DNA from: Adiantum capillus-veneris
Taxonomy: Eukaryota > Streptophyta > Polypodiopsida > Polypodiales > Pteridaceae
Length of the DNA: 64,000 bases
NCBI GenBank assembly: GCA_014529385.2
Contig: CM043965.1
Coordinates: 62,519,933-62,583,932, forward strand
Reading direction: 5' to 3'
Shown piece after piece: positions 14,015 to 25,119 of the stretch; positions within the stretch are counted from its first letter, which is position 1; each line of letters opens with the position of its first letter. The translations under genes and the position numbers were made by a program. The notes under the pieces were generated by a model, which worked only from the letters and a program-made list of their open reading frames with translations, searched no databases and was not told the origin of the DNA.

Positions 14015-14551
14015 CTAGCCATGTGGGACGTGGCCACCATGACCGCCATGCCCCTTATCGGAGTTGCCGCCATGGCCCTTGCCTTGGTTGCCTCCATGGC
14101 CGTTGTTATAGCCGCCCTTGCCACCTTGACCGCCATGCTGATCATAACCACCGCTGCCCTTGCCGCCATAGGTACGTGGCCCTTGTCCCCACCGGCTGCC
14201 AAAGGTGCCGCATAGCCTAGAAAGAGGTTGACCTTCCTGCGATGGCGACAAAGCAGGCGCTCCCTTCTCTTCCCAGCCAGGAATGCGCTTCAAAACGTCC
14301 TCCTGAGATGAACTTACCGTGCTTTCACTCACAAGGAATTCATACGGGTCTGCCATCGCTGGGTTATAGCTGTCTTCTTGGCATCCGTGAGTGTCTGGTG
14401 AGGCCAACTCCAAGGGCCTCTGCAGGCCGAAAGCAGGCTCCTTCATCGCTACTACTGCGGTCGCGAGGCTCACCACTCGCATCACCAAAAGCATGGCAAG
14501 AAGCAGCAGTGCCAAACCCTTGTTGCTACCCACATAAGAAGAGCTCGCCAT
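14015..14551 (-). CDS. Secreted glycine-rich protein, intact frame
   Basis: The frame has 178 codons from the ATG at 14,551-14,549, which I prefer to one 8 codons upstream because a signal peptide begins there. Residues 1-32 have Ser/Asn/Lys, then a Leu/Met-rich core ending near Ala-Thr-Ala, a good secretion signal. The middle is acidic and Ser-rich. Residues about 115-178 are Gly/His/Lys repeats of the 'GGHGGN.GKGHGG' kind, as in plant cell-wall glycine-rich proteins. Unlike its neighbours in the MULE it has no stop. It could be a captured gene still intact, or simply a GC-rich open frame. Expression is unknown. Confidence 0.45.
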   Translation of the reverse strand: MASSSYVGSNKGLALLLLAMLLVMRVVSLATAVVAMKEPAFGLQRPLELASPDTHGCQEDSYNPAMADPYEFLVSESTVSSSQEDVLKRIPGWEEKGAPALSPSQEGQPLSRLCGTFGSRWGQGPRTYGGKGSGGYDQHGGQGGKGGYNNGHGGNQGKGHGGNSDKGHGGHGGHVPHG

Positions 14552-14608
14552 TGCAGTACAGCATGGCAGACTCAAACGCTACGTCTGACTAGTGAATACT
14601 TTGCTAAG

Positions 14609-14676
14609 AAAAAAACTCAACTCTCTCAAGGAGCGCGTGCCAGCGTGCGCTCTTTGAGAGAGTTGAGTTTTTTTTT

Positions 14677-14677
<1 letters not shown>
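14609..14677. repeat. Short perfect-stem inverted repeat
   Basis: The left arm (A-run, then ACTCAACTCTCTCAA, then GAGCGC) pairs with the right arm (GCGCTC, then TTGAGAGAGTTGAGT, then a T-run) around a loop 'gtgccagcgt'. One base bulges. The stem exceeds 25 bp. It lies between the glycine-rich frame and the GA tract at 14,679-14,728. Confidence 0.8.

Positions 14678-14678
<1 letters not shown>

Positions 14679-14728
<50 letters not shown>
14679..14728. repeat. (GA)n microsatellite
   Basis: About 50 bp of GA, adjoining the inverted repeat on the left. Confidence 0.9.
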
Positions 14729-14730
<2 letters not shown>

Positions 14731-14739
14731 CTCTCTCAG

Positions 14740-14995
14740 CATACGTGGGGCAAATGGGCACTCACGAGCACCCATGGCGAAGGGAGACTCTGCAAGAAGC
14801 GCAAGGGCAACCTACCCAAGAGGTCGACGAGCAGGTGGCCATCACTGAAGCGCACGAAGGGGAAGCCCGGGAATGTCTGGCCGTAGGGGCACTGCGCTGT
14901 CTGGGTCCCACCATTACTCGGTATCCGCAGAGCCCAACCATCTCTGCAATGTCCCCTGTTCGTGAAGTCACCGTCAGGTCCTTGCTCATGAAGAA
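14740..14995 (-). pseudogene. GDSL esterase/lipase fragment
   Basis: The minus-strand frame holds 'GDFTNRG', a decayed form of the GDS...TG block that carries the catalytic Ser. It then has Pro-Tyr-Gly-Gln-Thr-Phe-Pro and 'RFSDGHLLVDLL', which match the conserved 'PYG.TFF..P..RFSDGRL.VDF' block of plant GDSL lipases closely. The overlapping minus frame at 14,762-14,989 reads 'TGDIAEMVG', another piece of the first block, so frameshifts are present. Only about 80 of the usual 350-400 residues are here, equal to roughly the first exon. The catalytic Ser context is altered. It is a captured fragment, not a working enzyme. Confidence 0.6.
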
Positions 14996-15112
14996 AACTC
15001 AATTGCCGAGTGCTCTCCCTTGCAAGCAGCGCTTCTTCAAATACCCTCAACCCCACAGGCAGACTACTGCCTCCATCCTTTCCCTCCTCTCTCAGCAGCA
15101 GACATGGGAGTC

Positions 15113-15360
15113 CGTGCGTGATTTGCGATTCATACGTGCACCCGTGTACTCTAGTTTGAGTGTGTGATGAGTGCAATTATGGCTCCTTCCAAGGGCGCTG
15201 CATCATCTGCGGAGGTGCCAGCATTTTTGATGCTTACTACTGCAAAGAGTGCACCCAACAGGACAAGGATAGAGATGGTTGCCCCAAAATTGTGAACCTT
15301 GGCAGTTCCAAAACTGATTTGTTCTATGAACATAAGAAGTATGGTTTCAAAAAAAGATAG
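15113..15360 (+). pseudogene. PHF5A: PHF5A/Rds3 splicing factor, C-terminal fragment
   Basis: The frame reads Cys-Val-Ile-Cys-Asp-Ser-Tyr-Val, 'HPCTLV', a TGA, then '[14 protein letters not shown]', 'ICGG', '[18 protein letters not shown]', '[15 protein letters not shown]' and 'KKYGFKKR' before TAG at 15,358-15,360. This is the C-terminal three quarters of PHF5A, the small zinc-knot subunit of the SF3b splicing complex. The CxxC zinc ligands in the kept part are intact. The TGA stands where the family has Arg (CGA>TGA). The N-terminal ~25 residues are missing and there is a likely frameshift near 15,110. After the stop, sequence up to about 15,540 may be its captured 3' UTR. Confidence 0.93.
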
Positions 15361-15537
15361 GTCAATGCACTCTTGCAACCTTTTGCTTTGTCGTGCCTTA
15401 TGAGGTTGGGGGGTGCTGCATACATACAACTGAAATGTGTCATGCTTATTGTGGGCTATGATGGCATGTTCTTGCAGCTGTAAGAGTGCAAAGAATGACA
15501 CTTTTTAATTTGTGAGGTTTCCACTCGTTCAGATAGA

Positions 15538-15673
<136 letters not shown>

Positions 15674-15772
15674 GTCAAGTGAGTGAGGGCAACGCAAGGT
15701 TGCGAGAGCAGAAGCAGAATCAACAGAAAGAAAGGAGAGGAAACCAGTAGAGATGCCATCCCAATTGGATCC

Positions 15773-15999
15773 CTCACAGATAGTGGAAGGGACGACAACG
15801 ACCTTGGCTTGACAATTCTGGACAGTGAGCTTGACGATAATGCACAGGCCCTTCTAGTTCTTGGCAGTCTCCTTGGCGATGTCCTCTCCTACCTTCTTGG
15901 GCGATAGGCTCAGAGGCCCGATCTTGGGTGCCAAAGAAGGGGCATCTCCAACTTCCCCTCATGTTAAATGAACAAAAACCACCTCCTCATATTCTTCTT
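15773..15999 (-). pseudogene. RPL12: 60S ribosomal protein L12 (uL11), N-terminal exon fragment
   Basis: The minus strand reads 'EEVVFVHLT', stop, '[20 protein letters not shown]', '[14 protein letters not shown]', stop, 'KGLCIIVKLTVQNCQAK' and 'VVVVPS', the N-terminal half of uL11. A plausible splice donor (GTGAGG) follows at about 15,774. The first stop replaces a conserved Gly and the second a conserved Trp (TGG>TAG). The remaining exons lie nearby on the opposite strand, so this captured gene has been rearranged. uL11 normally forms the base of the ribosomal GTPase stalk. Confidence 0.88.
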
Positions 16000-16247
16000 G
16001 CCCTTTCTTTATCAGCATTCCATCTTCATCGTGGGTGCAAAACATGCATCACTCAGCTTCATGTCTACCATCTAGTGGAGTTTATGGGTGGCTCCCTCAA
16101 TGGTGACTCTGAATTGGAGTTGGACTAGAAGTAAGGGAGCAATTAGCGCCGCTGCCCTTGTGATCAAATCCCTCGAGGAGCCCGAGCGCGATAGGAAGAA
16201 TATGAATGCATTGCTACAGCTGTTACTCCTCGCGGGTCTAAAATAGT

Positions 16248-17053
16248 TGTTATGAAATAAGACGTAGCTAAATAGATAATTGAGTAGATTACTTAATGGA
16301 GAGAGACAGATTTATATACACGAGATTATAGAGTAGAGAGAGAGAGAGAGAGTACACACGATATACGTGGTTCACCCAATGTGGGCTACGTCCACGGGAA
16401 AGCAGCCACTCAATGGCTTTAGTACTTCAAAACAAGAAGTAGTTTACAAAGGGATTATACCCTTAATGGAGCTCCCGCCTTGCTTCACTCTCACCACCTC
16501 ACACTCACCTTGTTGCATCAACTTCACACTATGAAATGTGTGTAGAAATGGCCTCCTTTTTTAGGCCAAAAGGGCTGCCCTCTCTTATGAGAGACAGCCA
16601 TGTGTAGCCGCCCTTTTGCGAATAAGTCCAAATCGGACCCTCCAATCCGCCCATGTGTGGCCGCCCTTGAGAAGACAAGTCCGCTTTTGAATTCGGCCAC
16701 CGGCCATTGAATTCGGCAACCGACCACCGGCCATTGACTTTCGACCACCGGCCACCGGCCATTGACTTCCGACCACCGGCCATCGGACATTGACTACCGG
16801 CCAACCGACCGGTTGTTTTCCGACCACTTTCCGGCCGCCGTCCGGCCATAATATTCCGGCGAAAAAAAAAAGTCTCGGGGGCCTCCGCCCCCGAGGCCTT
16901 TAAAGTTGCCCCTGATTCTTGTCCGTGAAAATTTTGGTTTCCGGTGAGTGATTTTCCTTCACGCACGATGGCTTCTCCTCATAATGGGGGCCTTACAAAT
17001 GTGCGCTTTTACCACAGAAAATTACAAGGGTAAATCAGGCTCCATACTTAACA
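16248..17053 (-). repeat. C1 3' LTR
   Basis: TG...CA ends. Read on the minus strand it contains a GC-rich minisatellite with CCGGCCATTGACTT-type units at about 16,690-16,860 (plus-strand coordinates), a TATATAAA box at about 16,311-16,320, and a short GA run. The sequence between the TATA box and the LTR end would be R-U5. Confidence 0.95.
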
Positions 17054-17066
17054 ATCTCCCACTTGG
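17054..17066 (-). other. C1 polypurine tract
   Basis: The minus strand reads CCAAGTGGGAGAT directly before the 3' LTR. This is the typical copia plus-strand primer. Confidence 0.85.
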
Positions 17067-17113
17067 AGACTGATCTCCAAACCAAACCTGTGACTGCTTT
17101 CCATTCTGGCTTC

Positions 17114-20100
17114 TTATCCTTGAATGCCGATTGAAGATGAGCAAAAGCTCAACTTCTCCTTGTTGACCACCTTTGTAAACATGTCTGTAGGATTTTCACT
17201 TGTATGCACCTTTCCTAGCTTTAGTTGTCCCTCTTCCAAAAGAGTGCGTATGAAGTGATATCTCACCTCAATGTGCTTTGTCCTTGAATGAAAGGCTGAG
17301 TTCTTCGCAAGATGGATAGCGCTTTGGCTATCACTGTACAAGACACAATTGTCTTGTTTGAATCCAAGCTCTTCTAAGAATCTGTGAAGCCACAGAATTT
17401 CTTTGCTTGCCTCCGTCATTGCTACATCCTTTGCTTCCGTGGTAGAAAGTGAAACCACTTTCTGCAGCTTTGAAGCCCAGCTTACTGCTGTGCCTCCAAC
17501 CGTGAACACATAGCCAGTAGTGCTCCTTCGAGTATCTTTGTCACCTGCCATATCTGCATCAGCATACCCTTCTAGAAAAATATCAGTTCCTCCAAAATAC
17601 AAAGCATTTGTTGTTGTCCCTTTTAGATACCTAAGTATCCACTTCACAGCTTGCCAATGCTCTTTACCTAGGTTGTCCATGAACCTACTCACAACTCCCA
17701 CTGCATGTGCAATGTTTGGCCTTGTCCAGACCATAGCATACATTAGAGAACCTACCGCTGCAGCATATGGAACTTTAGACATATAGGCTATCTCCTCTTG
17801 TGTCTTTGGACACATATCCTTCGTTAGTTTAAAATGACCAGCCAAAGGTGTAGAAACTGGTTTTGCATTTTGCATTGCAAACCTTTCTAGTACCTTCTTG
17901 ATGTAATCTTCTTGAGATAGCTTTATTGTCTTCTTCGTCCTGTCCCTTGATATTTTCATACCAAGTATCCTCTTTGCAGCACCTAAATCTTTCATTGAAA
18001 AAGATTTGGACAGCTCCTCTTTTAGGTCTTTGATGTCCTGCATGTTAGCACTTGCAATCAACATGTCATCAACATACAACATTAGGATGATGAATTTCCC
18101 ATCTCCCAAATTCTCCGTGTAGACGCAGTGATCCAAGTTGCATCTTGTGAATCCATGATCCAACATCCATCGATCAAACTTCAAGTACCATTGTCTTGAT
18201 GCTTGCTTTAAACCATACAAGCTCTTCTTTAATCTGCAAACCATTTTCTCCTTACCTTTTACTTCATACCCCTTTGGTTGAAGCATGTAGATTTCCTCCT
18301 CTAAGTCACCGTGAGGGAATGCCGTATTTACATCCATTTGCTCGAGATTTAGATCATGAGCAGCCACAAGGCTTAAGACAAGCCTAATTGAGTTCATTTT
18401 TACAACAGGAGAAAATATTTCATTGAAGTCAATACCTTTCTTTTGAGAAAAACCTTTTACCACAAGCCTAGACTTGTACCTTTTCTTCCCACCTTCTTCT
18501 TCCTTTAGCTTGTACACCCATTTGTTTTGAAGTGCCCGCTTACCTTTAGGCAACTCAACCAACTCCCATGTTTGGTTGCGATGTAGTGAGTCCATCTCCA
18601 CTTGCATGCTCTTCGTCCATTCTTCTTTGGATTCATGTTGCATAGCTTCTTCATATGATTCCGGCTCTCCAGAATCTGAGATCAAGAGATGGTTGAAGGA
18701 AGGAACAAACCTTCCTGGAGGTCTACTTGCTCTTGTAGATCTTCGGGGAATAGGTTGAGGCTCCTCATTTGGTTGACGTTGTTGCACATTGTCACCGTTT
18801 GCAATCCTTGAGTCTTCACCGTCCTCAAGCTCCATGTACTCATCACCTGTTTCTTTTGTTTGTTTTCTTTCCAAGTAATCTTTGTACATATTTTGTTCGT
18901 TAAAAATTACATCCCTACTCCTTAAGATTTTACTATCTTCAGGATTCCATAGGCGATACCCAAAGTCTCCTTCTCCATAGCCAATGAAGAAACACTTTTT
19001 GGACTTTGCATCTAACTTTGATCTTAGGCTTCTATCTATGTGCATGAAAGCCTCACACCCAAACACTTTGAGAAATGCATAATTCACCGGTTTACCTGTC
19101 CATGCCTCTTCTGGAACTCCCCCATCCAATGCCGTTGAGGGTGATCGATTGATTAAGTACACAGACGTACTTACAGCTTCCGCCCAAAGCTCAAGCGGTA
19201 GGCCTGCATGTAGCCGCATGCTTCGTGCTCGTTCCATGATTGTCCTGTTCATCCTTTCCGAAATCCCATTTTGTTGAGGTGTCCTTGGGGTTGTCCTTTG
19301 CCTCCGAATGCCATTGCTAGCACAAAAGCTTTCAAAAGCTTGGCTGCAATATTCGCCTCCATTGTCGGATCTGAGGCATTTAACCTTGGTACCTGTTTCA
19401 TTCTCCACAAAGGATTTCCACCTTTGAAATATGGAAAATACATTGGATTTATTCTTCATGACATAAACCCATGTTTTTCTAGTCGCATCGTCTATGAATG
19501 TTACATAGTACAATGAGCCACCAAGTGATGGTGTACTTGCAGGACCCCAAACATCAGAATGAACCAACTCAAGTTTTTTATTTTTTCTTTCATTTCCTGA
19601 TTTTTGAAATTTTACCCTCTTTTGTTTACCATAAACACAATCTTCACAGAACTCTAAGTCCACTTCTTTCAAACCTGGTAGAAGCTTCTTTGTTTGAAGG
19701 ATTTGCATTTCTTTGGCACTCATATGCCCAAGTCGGTAGTGCCACACCGCACTGTCAACTTCTGTAGTTGCTGCACAAGCTGAAGGTTGCGTGCTAACAG
19801 TACACAAGTAAAGTGTACCGACTTTTTCACCCTTGGCAACCACCAAAGATCCCTTTGAGATCTTCCACCGTTTGTTTCCGAATGCAATGTTGTGACCTTC
19901 ATCGTCCAATTGTCCTGTAGAGATCAAATTTTTGCGAAGAGAAGGAACATGCCTAACATCTTTAAGCTTCCATTCATTTCCGTTAGCAGTTTTGACAGAA
20001 ACTGTACCTTTGCCGACAATCTCACAAGCTTCATCATCTCCCAAGTATACATACCCAAAATTACCTTTGGTGTAGTCTTGGAAATGTTGCTTGTGTGGTG

Positions 20101-20995
20101 TCGCATGGAATGAAGCCCCGGAATCTACTATCCAGGAATTAGACACATTGTCTAATGAGAGAATTAGAGCATCTTGCTCTACTTTACCTGCCACATTGGC
20201 CTCCGATGTTGGCTTGTTGTCTTGAGACTCTGTCTCCTTCTTCTTCTTGGACCAGCAATCCTTCTTGACGTGGCCCTTCTTGCCGCAGTTCCAACATTCA
20301 AGAACTGACTTTGTGCGTGACTTGCTCCGCCTTGAGCGATCACGACCCTTTTGGTTTTTGAACCTCTCCTTAAGCCTTCCTCTTGTTTCCACTGATAGTG
20401 CAGCACTTGATGCTTCTCCTGTGCTTCTCCTTCGCATTTCCTCGCTTAGGAGAACACCCACAACATCATCAAACTTAAGAGTATTTGTGCCAGAGATAGA
20501 ATTACTTACAGCCATCACAAGGCTGTCCCAACTATCCGGTAGAGATGATAGTATAAGGAGAGCTCGCACTTCGTCGTCGAAATTGATTTTCACTGATCGA
20601 AGTTGACTTATGTTTGTGTTAAACTCATTTAGGTGTTCTGCAACTGAACCATTCTCTGCCATCTTTAGATTGAACAAGAGCTTCATAAGAAATACCTTAT
20701 TGGATGCCGATGGTTTCTCGTAGAAGTCGTCAAGTGACTTCATCAAGTCCTCCGTGGTCTTCATCTCCGAAACATTGAAGGCCACCGTTGACGCCTAGCT
20801 TAACCGGATTGTTCCCAGTGCCTCTCGATCAAGGACAATCTATGCTTCATCTGCCATTGTTGCGGGCTTCTTCGCAAGACCGCCTAGTGGCAAATAGAGG
20901 TCCTTCTGGTAGAGATAGTCTTCAATCTGCATCTTCCAATGTTGGTAGTTTTTGCCATTGAACTTCTCAATCTTGAGCTTCCCTTCCTCCGCCAT
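17114..20995 (-). CDS. C1 gag-pol polyprotein
   Basis: The natural start is the ATG at 20,995-20,993 ('MAEEGKLKIEKFNGKNYQHW'), in frame with the rest, giving about 1,293 residues. TAG codons at about residues 52 (20,842-20,840) and 67 (20,797-20,795) interrupt gag; the 1,223-residue remainder from 20,785 is open. Domains, numbered from the natural start: gag (UBN2 type) to about 220; CCHC knuckle from Cys234; protease Asp291-Ser-Gly; integrase zinc region 'HRLGHMS' and DDE core; RT with Tyr-Val-Asp-Asp at 974-977; RNase H at the end. The closest well-known relative by motif is TNT1-like copia. The product assembles particles and integrates cDNA. The first stop fits TGG>TAG, so this copy probably depends on another for gag. 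Confidence 0.95.
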
Positions 20996-21054
20996 AACTC
21001 CCACTCAATTCAAGGAATCCTTTCCTTGAGATAATTTAGCTACGAGCAAACCTT

Positions 21055-21066
21055 GCTCTGATACCA
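21055..21066 (-). other. C1 primer-binding site, initiator Met tRNA
   Basis: The minus strand reads TGGTATCAGAGC two bases after the 5' LTR, complementary to the 3' end of plant initiator Met tRNA. Confidence 0.92.
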
Positions 21067-21068
21067 AT

Positions 21069-21873
21069 TGTTATGAAATAAGACGTAGCTAAATAGATAA
21101 TTGAGTAGATTACTTAATGGAGAGAGACAGATTTATATACACGAGATTATAGAGTAGAGAGAGAGAGAGAGAGTACACACAATATACGTGGTTCACCCAA
21201 TGTGGGCTACGTCCACGGGAAAGCAGCCACTCAATGGCTTTAGTACTTCAAAACAAGAAGTAGTTTACAAAGGGATTATACCCTTAATGGAGCTCCCACC
21301 TTGCTTCACTCTCACCACCTCACACTCACCTTGTTGCATCAACTTCACACTATGAAATGTGTGTAGAAATGGCCTCCTTTTTTAGGCCAAAAGGGTTGCC
21401 CTCTCTTATGAGAGACAGCCATGTGTAGCCGCCCTTGTGCGAATAAGTCCAAATCGGACCCTCCAATCCGCCCATGTGTGGCCGCCCTTGAGAAGACAAG
21501 TCCGCTTTTGAATTCGGCCACCGGCCATTGAATTCGGCAACCGACCACCGGCCATTGACTTTCGACCACCGGCCACCGGCCATTGACTTCCGACCACCGG
21601 CCATCGGCCATTGACTACCGGCCAACCGACCAGTTGTTTTCCGACCACTTTCCGGCCGCCGTCCGGCCATAATATTCCGGCGAAAAAAAAAGTCTCGGGG
21701 GCCTCCGCCCCCGAGGCCTTTAAAGTTGCCCCTGATTCTTGTCCGTGAAAATTTTGGTTTCCGGTGAGTGATTTTCCTTCACGCACGATGGCTTCTCCTC
21801 ATAATGGGGGCCTTACAAATGTGCGCTTTTACCACAGAAAATTACAAGGGTAAATCAGGCTCTATACTTAACA
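21069..21873 (-). repeat. C1 5' LTR
   Basis: TG...CA ends and near-identity to the 3' LTR. The TATA box is at about 21,132-21,141, and the same CCGGCCATTGACTT minisatellite lies at about 21,510-21,670. Confidence 0.95.
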
Positions 21874-22591
21874 ATAGTAGCTAAAAGTGTTATAATCGTT
21901 GCTCAAGGACGAGTACTGCTGTGGTGGGCATCTGTGCTCTGGTGTGCACACACCCTACTCTGAAGACAATTGGAGCTGCTCATGATTAGTGCTAAGGGCC
22001 TTGTTAATCCGCTCTAAGTTTCGTGCAGCAATTATCTCCCTTCCTAATCTTGAAGAGGGTGAGCTCTGACAATTAGATTCCTGTCCATTTAATGCATAAT
22101 TAATACCACAACGATGAAGCCGACTGAAAGAAATAGGAGAGATTCCATCATTTGCATTTATGACATTGTTATACTGCAGGTGCTCCTCATGATTGGTGGC
22201 CAGTGGCTACTCTCATAATTGTGTTGTCACAATTCCTCTTATTAATCTGATCATGCAAGCCGCTGCAGCACTCAATTGCCTTTTTCTTCTTCTTCTTCAG
22301 CTTGCCTTAGTCCTAGCATTGCCGTTAAGGTTTTGCTCCATGCTAGTGTGCCACATGAGCTCTTAGGTGGTTTCCAACCTACAGATTCCTCTTCCTTCGC
22401 CTTATACATTTAAGAACATCAAGCACAATGGCAACATTTCTCTCGATGATTTGATCAAGACTGCCCATTTGATGCGTGCCTGTTCAATGGCAAAGGAGCT
22501 CGTTGGCACAATAAAGGAAATTCTTGGCACTGTGATTCTGTTGGTTGCTCTGTGGATGGGAAGGATCCCAAGGACTTAAGTCTACTTGGAA

Positions 22592-22646
22592 ACTTTGCTC
22601 GGTTTTGAGCTTTCTCGGATAAGTCGCTCGATGTTTGGTAGAACTC
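22592..22646 (-). repeat. Right terminal inverted repeat of the MULE
   Basis: Read on the minus strand it begins GAGTTCTACCAAACATCGAG and continues through TTATCCGAGAAAGC to AAAACCGAGC, matching the order of motifs in the left terminus. Confidence 0.75.
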
Positions 22647-23918
22647 GGCACTTGCAAGAACCACCTTCAGAAAAAAGACTGTGTGCATGGTTTCTGAATG
22701 GATTTTGCAGTAAGAAGTTGAGAGAGCAAGAGGTACCTGCACCTATAAAGAAGTTTAATGACTTGGTGTAGAGAGCTCTGAAGCTCGAGCAGCAAGCCAA
22801 GAAGAAGCGAAGCCATAAAAAGCGGAGATCTAGCAGTAGTAGCTCTTCTACGGAGAATTCAACTCCAGTGAGACTTCCAACAGTTCTGATAGTAGTTCAG
22901 ACGAAAAGAGCAAGGACAAGGCTAAGAAAGGATCTTGGTCCCGAAAAATCGACAAAATGGCCAGGCAAATTGCTAAAATCAGCCAGACCAGACAACCAGT
23001 CAAGAAGATGGGAGCCTGGTGCTCCAAATGCAAATTCAGAGATCATGTTTCCAACGAATGCCCATAGTGCACGTACTGCAAAGCGTATGGCCATCTGTGG
23101 AATAACTGTGGCATTCAAATTCGTCATTTCAAGAAAGGTAAGGATCTGTCTCTCATTGCATTTACAAATGCCAAATCACCCAAGGTAGAGACAACCAGTG
23201 GACCTAAAGAAGAAAATTCATGTACTAGTGGGACTGGTACTGGGCGGCGTGGCAAATACCAAGGGGGTACTAACCGAGGCCGAGGTCATGGAAATTTCCA
23301 GAACCAAGATCTTAACTACTATAATTGTGGAAAATATGGGCACTTTGCAGCTCATGTCTAGAGGCACCCAATACTGAGGATACTGAGGCAAAATCACTGA
23401 AACCAGTTCCAGTACTACGGGTAGTCACTCGCAATAAAGGGGTGATTATTAAAGAACTTCTAGACAAGCCTATGAAACCACTCATTCCTGAAATTAGTAA
23501 ATGGACCCAGTAGAGAGAAGTCTTGAAGGCTAAGGGCAAGGAGAAGGTAGTCGATGAATGGCAAGAGCAACAAGAACAAGCAGCTAAGATCACAGAGAAT
23601 CTAGCTAAGAAGCTACCAGAACAGTCTGAGAGTTCTGATGCTTGTGTTATTCAGAAGATACCAGCCTTGTCTTCTAAGAAAAGCCAACCAAATCAGTCAG
23701 GATTTGGAATCTTTGAGACCATGCTTGTTGCAGTGCAAGGACTGGTGGATGATCTAGGGCATATCAAATCAGATTTGACTGCAATAGAAAACACTGAACT
23801 GGGGAAAGCACAACGTCTTTCTCAGTGTCAGTCAAGGCTCAATACAAACACCAAAATAAAGGATTGGCAATGTGAAGATATTCCTGATTCTTTAAGTTCT
23901 AATAATAATTTTGACTAG
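22647..23918 (+). pseudogene. G1 gag, C-terminal part with zinc knuckles
   Basis: Gag resumes after the MULE with 'RHLQEPPSEKRLCAWFLNGF', 'VPAPIKKFNDLV', a stop, and a Lys/Ser-rich stretch. At about 23,010-23,110 one frame has Cys-Ser-Lys-Cys, 'RDHVSNEC', a stop, then 'CTYCKAYGHLWNNC', two Cys-rich knuckles. A third knuckle, 'NCGKYGHFAAHV', lies at about 23,320-23,358 with its last Cys lost. Beyond it a Gln/Lys-rich tail is open from 23,523 to 23,918. Frames change several times. The knuckles would bind element RNA in a live copy. Confidence 0.7.
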
Positions 23919-24099
23919 GAGAGAGAAGAGATTCATGTCAAAATCTGTGAACGAATTCAGAAATTGACGGTCGAATTAGATGATATCAGGAAGACTTTGC
24001 CTCAAGCAACAAAGTTTATCAGACAACGGAGAAAAGCAAAAGCTGATGCCAGAGCAGCTGATTTGTTGACTGTCAGATATGACGAGGTGCCAATAATAA

Positions 24100-25119
24100 A
24101 GGTGGATTACAAGGTCTAGAAACAATGGGAGCTGCTATCCTGTGTTATACTATATGGATGGGCAGGTGTGAATATTCTGGGGGCACATCTTCATCAAAGG
24201 CTTTGTATCATTGATTTAAAGCCAACACCCTTTAAGGTTAGAATGGCTGATCGTAGAGTTGTTCAAGCAACTGGTATGATCAAGAATATGCAGATTAGGG
24301 TGGAAAAAGAGAGATTCAAAACCAACTTTTTGGTATTGGATTTCCAAGGAGCATATGGTGTGCTAATGGGATGTCCATGGCTTCAGACGGTGCAGGTCGT
24401 TCATGATTATGCGAATCATACCTTAACTAATCAAGGAACTAGTAGGAGAATCCAGCTCCAAACAAATAACACCAAAATCTAGAAGAAAGCACTTCGACCT
24501 GAGGAACTTTGCCAAAAATATGGGGTTAAGAAGATTGAACGGATGCCTACAGCCATGAACATTTTTTCGTTAGCTGAAATCGATCTGAATGCAGTGTTAT
24601 TCGACAAGGCTCAAGATGAGAAACAGAGAAAGCATTTTCCAGATCAGTTCACTGAACTAAATCCTGGAGAGAGACCAATTTAGTTGATTGGACAGCCAGA
24701 GGAACCATCTGACTCCAAAGAGGGATATTCAGATTCCAGTACACCAGTGCACACTGAAGAGGTCACTAGAGTTCAGAATGAGAATCCAAAACTAACAGTT
24801 CCATCCTTGGATTATATTGCGGAGTCAACCAAAAGGAAGGGAGGTGGCTTGAATTGGCTGCTTCTAGATGATCAAGAGATTGAAGAATGGAATTTGGGTT
24901 CTAAAGGAAGTCCTCAATTAATCAAGGTGAATAAGCATCTGAACCCAAGAATGAAGGAAAAAGCCAGACTTATGTTCTAGAAATACAACGATGTATTTGC
25001 ATGGGAACATACTGATTTGAAAGGTGTAGATCCAGAGGTCTGCCAACACAGAATACCTGTGAAGCCAGATGCCAACGAGTACATCTGCAGAGGTACAAAA
25101 TGAATCCAAATTATGTTAA
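24100..25119 (+). pseudogene. G1 pol: protease and start of RT
   Basis: The protease region at about 24,130-24,482 reads 'ILYGWAGVNILG', where the catalytic Asp-Ser/Gly-Gly triad has become Tyr-Gly-Trp. It then has 'FKVRMADRRVVQATG', 'FLVLDFQGAYGVLMGCPWLQ', the retropepsin fold end. A linker follows to about 24,935. Then 'KYNDVFAWEHTDLKGVDPEVCQHRIPVKPDA' opens the RT, as in gypsy elements. The RT is cut at 25,116-25,119 (TTAA) by the inserted element and continues at 26,417. Loss of the catalytic Asp alone would inactivate the protease. Confidence 0.75.

Larger units (their letters stand above)
16248..21873 (-). mobile_element. Ty1/copia element 'C1', complete and young
   Basis: The LTRs of 806 bp (16,248-17,053) and 805 bp (21,069-21,873) differ by about seven substitutions and one A-run slip, so roughly 99% identical. 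A perfect 5-bp duplication ATAGT flanks it (16,243-16,247 and 21,874-21,878). The minus-strand order is LTR, initiator-Met primer site, gag-pol with integrase before RT, polypurine tract, LTR. That is copia. It inserted into the intron-like part of the RPL12 fragment inside the MULE, so it is younger than both MULE and G1. Two stops near the gag start are the only visible coding damage. Confidence 0.97.
16151..22583 (+). pseudogene. RPL12: RPL12 (uL11) C-terminal exons, split by C1
   Basis: An exon at about 16,151-16,207 follows an acceptor-like 'caattag' and reads 'AAALVIKSLEEPERDRKN'. After the intron-like stretch that contains the C1 insertion, 22,409-22,583 reads '[14 protein letters not shown]', '[15 protein letters not shown]' and, after a frameshift, 'VDGKDPKDL'. 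These match the middle and end of uL11 in order. It is on the plus strand, opposite to the N-terminal piece at 15,773-15,999. It is cut off by the right MULE terminus a few codons before the normal end. No function is expected. Confidence 0.88.

Noticed and set aside
14242-14592. Plus-strand frame of 116 codons
   Set aside because: Antisense to the glycine-rich frame, which has the better signal peptide and repeat structure.
14740-14995. Functional GDSL lipase gene
   Set aside because: Only one exon-sized fragment with frameshifts and an altered catalytic block.
17520-20606. Plus-strand frames across C1 gag-pol
   Set aside because: Antisense shadows of the copia polyprotein.
21055-21066. 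tRNA gene near 21.06 and 59.69 kb
   Set aside because: Only the 12-base complement of the tRNA 3' end is present; these are primer-binding sites.
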